Below are positions 11,639 through 23,708 of a DNA stretch of 64,000 bases, piece by piece. Source of the stretch: Craterostigma plantagineum (taxonomy: Eukaryota; Streptophyta; Magnoliopsida; Lamiales; Linderniaceae); the NCBI GenBank assembly GCA_027422505.1, contig JAPQWV010000017.1:17609501-17673500 (forward strand). The letters run 5' to 3'. Below the pieces are notes generated by a model. That model worked only from the letters and a program-made list of their open reading frames with translations, did not search any database and had not been told where the DNA came from. Numbering within the stretch: position 1 is the stretch's first letter; each line of letters starts with the position of its first letter. A program made the translations under genes and the position numbers.

Positions 11639-13397
11639 GAATGTTATCTATTGTTCCTGTTGTAAAGCCCATGTCTAGTAAAAATCTACTTCATACCTTG
11701 CCCTAGGGGCCTCTTTTAAACCATATAAAGCTTTGTTTAATTTGAAGATGTGATTTGAAAATTCTTCTTTTCGGAGGTTGCTCGACATAAACTTCCTCAC
11801 TTATAAAACCATTTATAAATGCACTTTTGACGTCCATTTGAAAAAGCTTGAATCTTTTAAAGGATGCATATGCAAGTAAAATGCGTATTGACTCAAGCCT
11901 AGCTATGGGTGCAAAGGTTTCTTGAAAATCTATACCTTCTTCTTGGGAATAACCTTTAGCAACTAATCTGGCTTTATTCCGTGTTACATTACCGTTTTCG
12001 TCCAACTTGTTGGGAAACACCCACTTCATGCCTATTATTGACTTGTCGTTAGGTCTTTCCACAAGAGTCCACACTTGGCTATTTTCGAATTGTGCTAGCT
12101 CTTCTTCCATGGAAATCACCCACGATTCGTCGTCAAGAGCTTCATTCACTATCTTAGGTTCCATGGTTGACAACAGCACGTCATGTGATTCCTCAGCAGT
12201 ATCATTTCGTGCAGTTGCCCTCTTTTTGATCCCTGAAGTGATATTCCCTATTCAATGCGATGGCTGGAGGCATGTTTGAATTTTCTGCGCTGTTATTCAT
12301 CTGAAGCCCTAGGTTCCTCTGACTCAGTATCTAGTTTCAATGGAATTGCATTCACCTCTTTGTCAGTAACCTGTATACCTGCATGAGACACAACTATACC
12401 TTCCTCAGTAGCATCTGCGTTAGGAAATTCATCAAATGTAACATGCACAGATTCTTGGACAGTCTTCTTCTTATTATTAAACACTCGAAAAGCTTTGGAA
12501 TGAAGGCTGTAACCTAGGAATATCCCTTCATCTACTTTGGAATCGAATTTTCCTCTCTTATCCCTATCATTCATCCCTATCATTCAAAATAAAGCATTTG
12601 CAGCCAAACACATGGAAATATTCTATGTTAGGGGTTTTATCGTTCCAAAGTTCATAGGGAGTTCTCTTAATAATCGGTATAAGGAAAATCCTATTTGAGA
12701 CATAACAAGTCGTACACAGCTTCATCCCAAAAATATTTTGGAGTGTTATATTCGCTCAGCATAGTCCTAGCCATTTCTTGTAATACTCTATTTTTCCTCT
12801 CGACCACTCCGTTCTGTAGTGGCGTAATAGGAGCAGAAAAATTATGATTATAACCATTCTCATCACAAAACGATTCAAAAGATTTACTATCAAATTCTCG
12901 ACCGTTATCACTCCTAATGTTACGGACTTTCATTTCTTTATCATTTTCAAGCTTCTTGATCAATGGTGCGAAGTTATCCAATGCCACTTTTGTGCGCAAG
13001 AAACAAGACCCATGTGTACCTAGTATAGTCATCTACGATAACAAAGGCATATCATTTACCTCTCAATGACATAACCTGTGCCGGACCAAAAAGGTCAAGA
13101 TGCAGCAGTTTAGTGGTCTCGAGGTGGATATCACATTCTTAAGTTTGAAGGACGTCTTGGTCTGTTTCCCCATTTGGCACGCTTTGCAAATCTATCCTTG
13201 GTAGCTTTCATATCTGGAATATCTCTCACCAATTCATTGCATGATATGTGAGACACAAGTTCCATGTTAGCATGTCCCAAACGCCTGTGCCATAACCATG
13301 TGATATCCTGCGTAATTGCTAGACACTTGACATTCTGTGTAGCAATATCATTAAGAGTGATGCAGTAGATATTACCATGTCTAGATGCACTAAACAC
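11639..13397 (-). pseudogene. Integrase and N-terminal reverse transcriptase of fragment B
   Basis: From right to left: GAG-pre-integrase (ITWLWHRRLGHANMELVSHI, 13397-13131); integrase core with RSDNGREFDSKSFESFCDE and PLQNGVVERKNRVLQEMART (13032-12691); integrase C-terminal part with KFDSKVDEGIFLGYSLHSK (12583-12293); RT with [23 protein letters not shown] text and [26 protein letters not shown] (12179-11703). A frameshift after EEVYVEQPP moves [18 protein letters not shown] to another frame, followed by a stop and GFTTGTIDN up to the element A junction. Several shifts and stops make it non-functional. YVDD and RNase H are missing from the window. Confidence 0.85.
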
Positions 13398-13483
13398 AAC
13401 CTCATCATCCTTTTTGATAAAGCACTTATCTTTAGCAAAGGTCCATCATCACATAGTTGGCTATTAGCTAATTAAATTATGTT

Positions 13484-13963
13484 CTAAATTCCTAACAAAC
13501 ATACGTTATCTGTAGTGATATTTAAATTGTTACCGATAGTACCAACTCCAACGATTTTGGCTTTTGGATCATTAGCGTACGAAACATATCCTCCATCACA
13601 AGCCTTTAACGACACAAAATTTTCAATATCACCTGTCATGTGGCGGGCGGGAGCTCCCGCTATCGAGATACCACCTGCTTTTCTTGTTGGAATTCTTTCT
13701 TCGTACTTGTAGAAAGAAGTACTCTTCTGAGGTACCCAAATTCTGTTGGGTCCTAACATGTTAGCGGAGAAATAACTTCTGTTATCATATGAGATATCAT
13801 TCTTCATGGACGGTGATCTCTTGTTACAATTTGATACAGCAGTGGCATTTACATGTGACTTCTTAGGTCTCCAAACATACTTAACTTTATCAACTTTCTT
13901 TAAAGGACAGTTGTATGCATAACGACCATTTCTACCACAACAGAAACACTTAAGCTTAGGCAT
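13484..13963 (-). pseudogene. Second zinc knuckle and degraded protease of fragment B
   Basis: A CCHC-like box CFCCGRNGRYAYNC has Arg in place of the ligand His. It is followed by a basic stretch and then by IAGAPARHMTGDIENFV, which aligns with the DSGCSRHMTGD protease motif of related elements. The catalytic Asp-Ser-Gly is replaced, so the protease is dead. The order fits a Sirevirus-like Gag-pol linker with an extra zinc knuckle before the protease. Confidence 0.65.
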
Positions 13964-14093
13964 AGAATGTTTAGCATGTTTTCCTTCAGGGAATAACCTA
14001 TCCCTGACATACCAATGTTCCTAGGAGTACTTAACAGCATATCGAGGTTTTGCTTAACCTCAAGGAGTCTATCAACCTTCTGTTTTTCTCTAT

Positions 14094-15195
14094 CTAAGAA
14101 ATTCCTAATTCTACAGTATCTCTAAATAAGTCACTATTTTTCTTTTCTAATTTCTCACAGTCACATGGAATTTTCTCTTTCTCAGCAGTAACTAACTCTC
14201 CTTTCAAACGTGAAATCTCTAGATCTGCCTCATGTTTTTCCTTAGCTAGGTCATCTCGCTGCTTTATCAGTTCCTTATTCAAGGAATTTAGTGACTTAAT
14301 CTTACTCTGCTTTTTGAAGTAATTCACACAATTCGTCCTTACTTTCTTCTATATCAGAAACAGATGAGTCACTTTCATAATCATTGTTATATAAACTGTT
14401 TAGGATATGAATTTTCTCAATGAAGGAAGAACGAGATACCTGATCCTCGTCAGCCATATAAGCGTGATCCTCGTCCTCGCTTTGTTTCATTTTAGAGCCG
14501 TTAGATTCAGTCACCATGGCTTTCTGCTTCCTTGGTTTCTCATTGTTGATTGTTGGGCATTCATGTGCAAAGTGGCCTGGTTTGTTGCATCGAAAACACC
14601 TTTGACCTTTCTTCCCAGATGTGGATATTCCCTTGCTCTTGTTTTGGAATTTGTTTAAGTTCCCTTTTAATCTCTTTTTCTGTTCGAATCTTTCGAATCT
14701 CTTTGTAAGCATGGCTAGGTCGTTTATCAAGCCTTCTTCTTCGTTGTCAGAATCAGATTCTTCTTGGTTGGATCTGAACACAATGGACTTCTGATTTTTG
14801 TGCTCCGACTTCTCGTTCATTGACGTTTGAATCATTTTGTAAAAGATGGGAGAGCCAATCAATTCAGAGATGCTCAGTGCTTTCAGATCCTTTGCTTCGT
14901 AGATGGTATTAACCTTGGCATTCCATTCTTTTGGAAGTGATCTCAGTATCTTTCTGACTTGTTCACTGTCGGGAACCTTCTTTCCGAGAGAGAACATTTG
15001 GTTGATGATTCCCATGAATTTAGAATACATCTGGCTTATGGTTTCATCAGATTCCATTGAGAACGTACTGATGAGTGAGAAGGGCCAGGCTTTCTTGTAC
15101 AACTTGTTGGGTTCCTTCATGAGTAACTTGGAGCATATCCCACATAGCCTTTGTAGATGAGCAGGAACTAACCCGAATAAATCTTGTATTTATCC
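14094..15195 (-). pseudogene. Gag of fragment B
   Basis: The main open stretch is 15120-14302. A conserved start of the UBN2-type Gag domain (SSCSSTKAMWDMLQVTHEGT) lies in another frame just right of it, up to about 15190, showing a frameshift near 15110. Then come PFSLISTFSMESDETISQMYSK, LRSLPKEWNAKVNTIYEAKD and a CCHC knuckle CFRCNKPGHFAHEC near 14610-14570. A Lys/Glu-rich coiled coil follows (14327-14094, KELIKQRDDLAKEKHEADLE) in a shifted frame. The N-terminal end fades near 15200, where sequence unrelated to Gag begins. Confidence 0.8.
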
Positions 15196-15204
15196 AATTT
15201 AATG

Positions 15205-15898
15205 CAAGGTTGTTGAGTAAACAAAAAGAGAGAAAGATAGAAGAGATGTAGATGTGTTATCTTCCTATGATGCATCTACTGTACAAGAATGGATTGTCGA
15301 TGGAATTGAAGTTAGTGATGATGATGTAGCGGATGAAGAGGATGACGGAGTAGATAAGTTCAGAAGTGTGAAGTATCGAACTATAAGGGAATTGTATGAT
15401 GATGATTTCGAATCTGAAGATGAGGTGACCGATGATTAAGTAGGAGGTAAGTGCAAATAATTAGATTTGATCTAATCTATTAAAACATAATTTATTAAAT
15501 ATCATTGTTGTTTATTGATTAATCAACTAGTTTTCGATTTCTCACTATAAATTGCAGGTGAAATGTTGGTTGGACAAGTGAAAATCTGGAGTTTATTTGA
15601 TGTTGTTTGTAGTATGAAACATTTGAGGACTATTTGATCGTATGTATGCATTTGGTATTAGTTAGATGCTTGCGAACATGGTGTAATATGATATTTGAGC
15701 GTTCCTCTTGATGTTGAACTTGTAATGAGTTAGTTTCTATATATTTCCATCTATGATTGAGCTTTGAAGCAATGTGATATTTCAAGTGTTCAAATTTTTT
15801 TAAATACTGGTGAAAAATAGGTGAACCGTCTCATTGCCGCCTAGGAGCTAGTCACCCCTCGGGCGCCCGACTAGCGCCTAGCGTATTTTACAACACTG
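15205..15898 (+). mobile_element. hAT-1: truncated right end of a hAT DNA transposon
   Basis: The right terminus ends CAACACTG at 15891-15898, the complement of the CAGTGTTG start common in plant hAT elements. It is preceded by GC-rich subterminal repeats of GCGCCTAG/GGCGCC type (15835-15880) in otherwise AT-rich DNA. Directly after it, the interrupted copia C RNase H frame begins. The left terminus is absent; the left edge against fragment B Gag is put at about 15205 with roughly 30 bp uncertainty. The 8 bp after the end (GATAGTAC) would be the right copy of the target duplication. Confidence 0.65.
15239..15439 (+). pseudogene. Acidic C-terminal tail, probably hAT-1 transposase
   Basis: An open stretch with no Met start reads into EWIVDGIEVSDDDVADEED and ends EDEVTDD at a stop at 15440. 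A short EWIV box followed by an acidic tail resembles the end of plant hAT transposases, downstream of the dimerisation domain. The identification rests mainly on its position inside a hAT terminus. A possible intron lies at 15448-15558 (AGGTAAGTG ... TTGCAGG) in the 3' untranslated part. The rest of the transposase is absent. Confidence 0.4.
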
Positions 15899-16098
15899 GA
15901 TAGTACTAGTGCCATTAGTATCACTAAGAATCCCGTACACCACTCTCGAACTAAGCATATAGAGGTTAAACATCATTTTATTCGAGATCATGTTCAGAAA
16001 GAGAATATCAGCGTGAACTTCGTAGGAACTAATGATCAGCTGTCTGATATCTTTACGAAACCCCTCATTGAGCGTACATTCTGTGACATTCGTGATAG
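15899..16098 (+). pseudogene. RNase H of element C, part 1
   Basis: This is the 3' portion of a plus-strand copia RNase H, reading in frame [20 protein letters not shown], then HHFIRDHVQKENISVNFVGT and DQLSDIFTKPLIERTFCDIR. It begins exactly after the hAT-1 terminus and stops exactly where the LTR of element D begins. The same frame resumes at 45153 beyond D, and counting the GATAG duplication once keeps it open to its natural stop. So C was intact here when D inserted. Confidence 0.9.
16094..16098 (+). other. Target site duplication GATAG of element D (left copy)
   Basis: GATAG precedes the left LTR and recurs at 45153-45157 right after the right LTR. This defines both ends of D. Confidence 0.9.
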
Positions 16099-16442
16099 TG
16101 TTAGGTCCTACGATTAACAACTCTACGATCCTAGGCTAGAATTCATAGTAATTCGATCGTTTAGATAAGCAATTGAATTCGAAACTCTAATGAAGAAAAA
16201 GAGAGAGAATTCGAGTAGAGTGAGAAAGTTACTGTTGTTTCTCTCGCTAGAAATCGAATTGCAAGCCTTTCGGATCAATTCTAAAACTTTTTTTATTAAG
16301 CTCAATTGATTTACAAGTATTTATACCAAACAAACTTGGTATAAATATCAATCTAGTCCTAATCTAAGGACTACAATACAAAACGCCCCTAATTACAAGG
16401 ACAACTAATGAAATCAAGCACAATTACAAATAGTATTCTACA
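16099..16442 (-). repeat. 3' LTR of element D
   Basis: 344 bp. In the element's direction it starts TGTAGAATACTATTTG beside the polypurine tract and ends CTAGGACCTAACA-type sequence (TGTTAGG on the plus strand at 16099). It matches the right LTR apart from about 10 substitutions, a 6-bp and a 2-bp gap. A TATA-like GGTATAAATAC is present on the minus strand around 16317-16328. Confidence 0.93.
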
Positions 16443-19400
16443 ATCTCACCCTTTGTGCTTGATTGCGTCTCCGCGCCGTTTGTCCTCGTTGGGCATAATA
16501 CGATCTGTGCAAGCCCAGCGCATGCTCGTAGTTCCTCAGAGTGATCCTAAGCTCCAGTCGCTCCTCAATATCTTCGAGCAATTCCATTAGGAGCGGCTGT
16601 TCTCTCACGAACCTGTGGATCCTCAGCATAGTGTCTCTATTGATTTCTTCCAACCTCTGCTCGATGTTTTTTCCTGACGACCTTGAGCGTCCCATCGCAA
16701 AACTTATGAATCTCAGTCTTCAGCATCAACCTATTCTTCTTTGTTATTGGATTGTGGTAGGTGATGCCTAGGACTGATCTGATGTGCACGTGATTTTTGG
16801 GAAGCCCTTCGATCTCAGGTCCTTTGTTGAGTGGAGCGGTCATGTTGACCTTCTTCATATTGCTCTCCAGAGCCATCTGAAGGTCGTGTGCGGCATAGTA
16901 CTTGACCTGGCACAACATGAACCGGTAGAGCCCTTCGAGGCCTTCTGTCTTGAAGAAGCCCTGAGGACCTTTGTACTTCTCCACGTATAACTGATAAAGA
17001 CGGTACACTTCATCGGCGGGGAGGTACGGCAGGTCGCTCTCGTCAGTTCCTCTCGGGTCCTGTCCACTCGTTCGATGATGTAGTGAGGTGTTGGAAGTCC
17101 TCCTTTGTCACAGTAGACGCTAAGTAGTTGGCTTATTGGGGAGAGACTCTTATAATGGCTCTTCGCTTGTGTCTTAGTCATCCCCAGCCTAATATCAGGT
17201 CCTAGTTTGGTTAGCATCCAGAGGTAGGTCATCCTCTTCTGCTGATCCCAATGAGAGATCCCTCTCAACTCGAACTCGTTCGGCTTCATCACTCTGTCCG
17301 GAGACCTCCAAATATTCTTACGAACTTCTTCGAGGAAGGGAATTTCAATTTGAATGTTTTCCCATTGCGTGTCGATCCGGACGGTCCCTGGCGTTAGCCT
17401 TGGAGAGGGAACCGCCTGTTGAGCTATTAACTCTAGTAGTCTTGGGATAACTTGCTCGTAGTCTTCACCTTCTTGAAGCTCGTCGTCTTCTATGATTACG
17501 AGATCAATGGACGCTTGTTGTAGAAAGCGCCGGACTTCGTGAAGCCGTTGTCTTTGATGCTCCTCGGGCATGGAGTGGGTCATCCACTGTCCTTCGAATA
17601 TGTACTTGTCTAGGGCCTCGTGTGGATTGACACCATGTCCAGAGGGTCCCGGTTGGTCTGGAGCGGCTGAGGGAGTGGCTTGGGTAGCTGCTAGAGCTAC
17701 AAGCATCGCAGCACTTGCTTCTTCTTCCGGAAGCAAGGGGCTTGAGTAGATCGTGGGCTGGACGGATGCGTCCTCAGGTGAAAGGTTGGTGGTTCGATAT
17801 GGGCAATGCGGTGCGTGGTGTAGGTAGTTTAGCTGGTTTGTGTTTGGTGGGTGGTTTGTGTTTGGGTACGGTGGATTTGTATTTGGGTTGTTTGGGTTTC
17901 ACCAGCTCCAGCGCTTGTCTGCGTAGCGCCCGAGCCTTGTCCTTGGCCACTTGTTGATGTCCTTGGCCTCTTCTCCTCCTCATGAGGGTCCTGATCGTCA
18001 GGATCGTCATGTCTGCACCGTGAGTGGGAGCTTTGGCCTCGGCAGGTGTCAGTCGGTGGCTCAGGATGGTCCACCAATCGCCTATAAGGGAATTCTTCTT
18101 GCGGCGATCGGATGGAAAGGCCTATCAGACGGGCTAGGAGAATGTCATGGAGCTCGGTGATGGGGATTGTGTATGGGTTGATGAGGATGGAGGAAGTGGC
18201 TAGAGGGTCAGTGGGTGTGGGTTGTGGAGGTGTGGGGTTGGTTCGTGACGACGAGCCTTCAGAGGCAGGGGCTTTCCCGGTATCTCTTCGGGATGCGTCG
18301 AGTGCTTGGAGTACTCTCTCTGTGATCTTTTCTTCCGTTGATTGTACAGCGGCAGAGAGAGCGGCCTGGAACTGTTCGGTCGTCACGAAGGGTGCGGATG
18401 CCTCTTTAGATGGACCAGGACGACTGACGTCGCCTGCTATCAACCCGTGAGTAGCACCGACTCTGTGGATTGGCTCACAGTCACTTGAGGTTGTGACTGT
18501 ATGAGACTTCCACCCAATCCTCGAGTCGAATCCTGAGGATTCGTCTCTATGGGTGTTGTTGCAGGCTCGGGTTGCGCCTGCGAACCAGATACTACAGGAG
18601 TAGGTTGCGGCTCAAGATTGAGCGAAGAAGTGCCGGCAACCCTTGTCGTTGTGGTCAGCGGGGTATCTGGTGCATCGGTGACGGCTGGGAAGAGGGACTC
18701 CATTTGTATACTAAGTCGTCTGGGAGTCCGTCTTATCAGGCTAATCTCCTCATCTGACTCCGTGTCGGATGGTGTAGCTGTGTGAGGAGTTGGATCACGT
18801 TCAACATCCCTTAGAGCCTGATCCGGCACCAGTGGAAGCGAGCTTTGCCCAATTTCTGTCTCGGGCTGTGCTTCTTGTAGAAGAACCTCCTCAAAGGTAT
18901 CTTCGAGCACGCCTACATGTACGGGCTCTTCCACTTGCAATTCGAGGTCAGGAGCCCCGAGTTCCATCTCCGTAGCCACGACGTCTATCAGCGTATCATC
19001 GACGTCGGGCATTGGCTCTTCGACTAATGGTGGCTCCTGAGCTAGCTTCCTGAGCGACATCATCAATCATCGCGTCCTCAGGACTTAGCTGTTGTTGCTG
19101 TTGGTGAGGGCTAGCTCCAAGCACTGTCGGGGGCCCTCGAATCATTTCCTCGGTGAGATTTCTGTCCAGACAGTATAGCGTGTACGTCTTCGTTAGGGTC
19201 CACGAGACGAAGGAGCTCGAATGGGATCGGCATCGACGGTGGGTCCAGGTCCGTGAGCCGTGGGTTGTGGAAGAACTTGAGCCTTGGTGGTTGGTAATTT
19301 CCGCCAGGAGGCAGAGTAGGGATGGTCTGGTGCAGCGCCATGATCTACCTGATGATGATGCTGAACCACCGAGCATAAGGCACGTCCTTCGATCGCCGAT

Positions 19401-20004
19401 TTTCCTTTTACCGAATCTGGTCCGCGAGGTCGTTCCAGATCAGCTTAGTGTAGTCGTAATTTCTTGCGAAGGCGATGCCATGGAAGATCCTCAAAATGTT
19501 GCTGTTGCCCTTATCAAATCATGCTTGCTTGGGCGACAGGCACTTATTCACTATTCCGAATAGTGTCTTCCACGGGTGTGGGATTCCGCTGATCTGGACC
19601 TGAGCTAATCTTGTGAGCGGCGGTTGGTATCCCATGTGCAAAAAGCCTTGAATCATCTCGGCCTCGGATGGGAGCGGGTCGTAATTAGTGTTGTGGGGCA
19701 AGTCCAGTAACATGCCGAACTGGTTCTTGTCCATGCTGATGTGCCGCGTCCCGATCCTTGTTGAGAACCTGAAAGTTCCATTGTCCACTTCTCCTTGTAT
19801 GCAGCCCCAGAACTGCTGGAGATATACCATCGGCACTGATGCGGTTGCCGTTAAGGAATGCTAGATGGGGTGACCTCTCAGGGTAGAGACAATAATCTCG
19901 TCCGGGCATCGAAAGGTGCTCAGATCGAGCTGAAAATTTGTATCCTGGAACTTCAGATACAGATTGTGGTCGTATATGTGATTGTGTCTTGGATAGCTAT
20001 CCAT
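16438..20004 (-). pseudogene. ORF3 of element D
   Basis: Homologue of the ORF3s of A and E. The start ATG at 20004 follows directly after TTATTTTTTCAG, a textbook splice acceptor. Order from right to left: YLKFQDTNFQLDLSTFRCPD (to a stop near 19860), VYLQQFW and PHPWKTLFGIVNKCLSPKQA (19836-19519), SMPIPFELLRLVDPN (19341-19111), acidic Ser/Thr-rich middle (19066-18440), helix QALDASRRDTGKAP and RHDDPDDQD cluster (18443-17829), EALDKYIFEGQW and the C-terminal domain with EVRKNIWRSPDRVM (17736-16855), QVKYYAAHDLQMALESNMKK (17008-16637) and LRNYEHALGLHRSYYAQRG (16695-16438). Several stops and frameshifts break it. Its cellular role is unknown. Confidence 0.75.
16443..16457 (-). promoter_or_regulatory. 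Polypurine tract of element D
   Basis: On the minus strand CACAAAGGGTGAGAT immediately precedes the LTR start. One T interrupts the G run compared with the GGGGGAG of A, C and E. The ORF3 reading frame runs through this tract to a TAG inside the LTR. Confidence 0.7.
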
Positions 20005-20007
20005 CTG

Positions 20008-21725
20008 AAAAAATAAGATACATAAAAGTTTATAATTTTATTTTCAGTCGAATTATGAATAAATTTCATCAAACTACAGTAATATTGCAAGTAATAGCAT
20101 GTTCGATGAATTTTGAATTGAAATCATATCGAATGCATAGTATATGCTCAATTTTGAAAAATCGTAATGGCATGAATGTAATTTCGAATGAAGTATAAAT
20201 CGCGTGAAAAATAGTTCGAAATTTTTCGAAGTGTTGAATCGTGAAAAAGGACACTGGTCATGCCGAGAAAATTTTCGCTCGATAAAATTGATTTTGAAAA
20301 TGATTTCCTATGCATTGATTTCAATTGTAATGACTCAGTTCGATTTTTCGATCGAGAAAATTTTATTCGCAATGGTCCCCTACAGAGTAAAAAACTTAGT
20401 AAAATTTTCTATGTATTGAAGTTGAAATCGAGACTGTAGTCGACCTATTTTTCGATCGAGAAAAATTCCGCGTAAATTTACGATCGAGAAATTATTTCTC
20501 AGGTAAATTTACTATCGAGAAATTTTCCTCGATTGAATAAAATTTTCGATTTGAAATTTGTCGAGCGGGATGTGATTTTCGATTGTAAGTAAATAATTTT
20601 CGCTGCGATATAATTTTATCGAGAAATTAGTCAACGAAAGACTAAGTCAATCGTCGAATTTTCAATCAATTAGATCTCAGGCGGCGAATTTTGCGATCGA
20701 AAAATTAAGTGTTGAAAATTAATTTCTCACTGCTAAATTTTTGCGATCAAATTGAAATTGAATCGAAAATTTCTATTTTGCGGTAGTAAGTTTTACGCTC
20801 GATAAAATTAGCATCTAAATTGTCTAATCAGTGCGTAAGTTTTTCACTCATAAAAATCCTAATTAAATTTCACGATGGTAAGTAAATTTTTCGGTCAAAA
20901 TCTTCTATCATGGCGACTAAATCAGAATTTTACCGATCGAAAAACTAATTCTACACAAACAGTATATCAATTAAATCGGAATTCAATTAAGACTGTTTGC
21001 GATCGACAAAGTTCTTCGATGGCTTTAAAAACTCAAATACCCAGATCATCAAAACTCAGATTACAGTCGAAGATGCAGATTTTCCGATGATGCATTCTAT
21101 CAGATTCATAGAGAATATCGAAACTATCTTAGGTGCAGGCATTAAACTCAGATAAAGTTCAAAATCAAGCCTAAAACACTATGAAATAGTATGCGATTTA
21201 CTCAGTTTTGAAGAACAGTCGAGAAACTAACATAAATCATGCGAAGAACTACAAAATGCAGATGCTAACAAAGTCAAATCACACGCAAATGGCAACAGAT
21301 TCTCATTTCTACCTTAAACAGACAATTTCGTGTTGAAGATCGAAAGATTTTTGAGAAATTTGAACTGTCTGTGAAAGTTTTTCGCGAGAGAAATTTTTGC
21401 GATTTAGGGTTGCGTGAGAAAAAGTTTTTCGACTGACAAAAGTTAAACTTTTATTAACTATCATTAAGTCAAATATTGGGTTTGCGATTAGACGTTTTGC
21501 GATTAAATGGATCAGGCCCATTACTATTTGCGCTCGACAAATAAAATTTCCTCTCAATTCAAATTTTTCGATCTCAAATTATCGCGGTCAATCAAAATTG
21601 TTCCCAACACTGTTTACGATCTAGAAACTTATGATCGTGAATTAAGTCTTCTATCTAGTTTCTCGATAGTAAGTACTTCTAAAATTTTCAGATTGACCCC
21701 TACTTCAAAATAAAACCCTTTGTAA
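20008..21725 (-). repeat. Spacer of element D with CGATCGAGAAAATTTT motif array
   Basis: AT-rich non-coding DNA. From about 20210 to 21700 short motifs built on TCGAGAAA, CGATCGA or CGCTCGATAAAATT recur every 20-60 bp in both orientations. The same vocabulary fills the 5' leader of this element at 43840-44360 and is absent from its coding parts. It differs from the GCGAAAATTTT of A and the TTTGCGAAC of E. Confidence 0.75.
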
Positions 21726-23708
21726 GACTCCCCCTTAGTATTTAAAATAAATGCAATTAACTCCCTGTATTTTCCGTGTAGTAACGTCTAGCTCCCCTGG
21801 CAGAAATTTAAAAATCTGTACCACTTAGAGATAAGCGTTAGTAATAATGAAGTTAATCAACAATTATTTTTGGCAGTTTTATTTTTGAAATATTTGTTCT
21901 TGTGTCTAGCTCCTCTCTTTGTAGTGTCGACGTCTCGCTCCTTAAGTTTGAAAGATCTGAAATACTCATAGAAAAACGTCAAAAATATTTGGAGCTAATC
22001 TACAAGTCCTATACTTGCTCCCCCTCAAATGATGCACACGAATTGATTAATTATGCAAGCATATGAAATCAATTCAAGTCACGAGCACACAAATTTACCA
22101 AGTAAGCATGTGTACATGGTCCCCGAAAACATGTACTTTAAAAATATTGTGTGAGGGTAGAAGCAGTGAAAAATTTACCACATTTAAACAATTCAGTACC
22201 AATGCAATCTAAAATTGCATTTAGAATGTGCGATACCCTAAAGAAATCCGCATTTATTCAATTCAACGCATATGAAACATAATATTTCATGTCAAAATGT
22301 GCGAATTTTATTATTTATTGTTTATTTATTATTATATATATGTATAAAATTTATATTTTATATATATATATATATGGGGTCAGATTATTTTGCTTCGATC
22401 AATCGTCACGCCTAAAATTTTACGAGACATTTGAAAGAAGAAAATACCGTCAAGTCATGTCGTCAAACTAAAGTCCTAAGTTCATAGACTGGTCCATGTC
22501 GACAACTCTCACCAGGTTCGCTCTTGCTCTCAATTAGCTATCTTGGGATTTTAATATTTTTATCACTCAAGTCAACACGAGTAATTTTATGTCAATTTAC
22601 CTGTGATCGAGGCATTTTTAATCATTTCACCTAAGCGAGAGACCGTCTATGTGGAATCAAAGGGTTGTAAGGGTTATAATTTGGCTAGGACTTAGAACGG
22701 AAAGAATTTAAAGGAAAATGAGCTTATCTCTTCACCGTCTTCCAATCCTACGTCCGTCTCCTTTTTTTTCGGCGTCTTTCTTCTTTTCAATCTTTTCTCC
22801 CTCTTTTTCTTTTGAGAACTATCCCTTTTTTATGTTATGCTCAAGCTGAAGCTCCGCTTCTCCATGAGGCTCTAGGAGATTATCGTAGGCGAAGTTCTTC
22901 TTGTTGGTTCTCGGGCCGATACTGAGCTCCTCTTCTCTTAATCCCTATTGAGGTTTCAGAGATTCTCAATTTGGAGAAGTTATCGGTTATGGAATTCGTA
23001 CCCGAGGCTGCACTCCTCTTCTCGTTTCCCGATATAAGACCGGATTATCGTTGGAGAAGTTCACTTCGTGGTGCTCCTCTTCCAGTCGTTCTGACGAGCG
23101 TATGAGATTATTGTTGGAGAAGTTCACAGCAGGATCCATGCCACTTTCTACAAGGTAGTCGGAAGGCCGGTTCCTTTGGTCTGTTTGTTGCACGTTGAGC
23201 AATGCCTTCTTTTGTCATCATTTTACTTTTTCTTTTGTTATCTCCCCCTTCTTTTCTCGTTTGAACAACCATTCGAAGAGTATAAAGTTCGGTTGAAGGC
23301 TGGGAATGGGTTTTAAATGAAGAAAATGACGTCGGAGAAGGCTCAAAGTGGATGACTAAGGGCTAACTTGGGGAAATTTATATAAGGCCAACTGAGGGAT
23401 AACCTAAGCTCCCTTATCATTTTCCTAATGATCTAACGCAAGATGAGTACGAAGCCAAGTATCACGAGTTAAGACAAGCAATTGATGTGTGACTCACTCG
23501 AGAAATAGATCCAAAGAAAGAAAATTATAACCAGGCTTGAATCCTCACATTTATAGTGGCTTTGTGTCTAGTGGAGCAACCTAATGACCTTTAGACACAA
23601 GAATGCGACTTAGACTGACAAAATTAAGCAATTAAATCAATCGCATGTCGGGGTAAAATTCTAAGTGACTTTAGATCAAAGCATCCCAAAGGATTTCGTC
23701 ATACCCCT
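21726..23708 (-). other. Remaining D spacer; unassigned, possibly with an inserted fragment
   Basis: No convincing gene is seen between the motif array and the end of pol. On the minus strand three polypurine-like GGGGGAG tracts occur, at about 21727-21738, 22018-22030 and 23241-23252. An AT microsatellite lies near 22320-22375. At about 22870-23130 three imperfect units share TTATCGTTGGAGAAGTTC; a short minus-strand frame there encodes a repeated VNFSN. None of this resembles A or E spacer, so part of it may be foreign. Confidence 0.45.

Larger units (their letters stand above)
11639..15210 (-). mobile_element. Ty1/copia retrotransposon fragment B
   Basis: Read right to left: Gag (about 15195-14300), linker (14327-14094), second zinc-knuckle/protease region (13963-13484), GAG-pre-integrase and integrase (13397-12293), RT N-terminal part (12179-11639). 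RT stops abruptly at 11639 after GFTTGTIDN because element A is inserted there; the remainder would be left of the window. No LTR is present at the right end, which abuts hAT-1 sequence. B differs from A, D and E in linker, Gag and RT (KLDENGN where they have KKDEDG), so it is a separate family, and it is heavily decayed. Confidence 0.88.
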
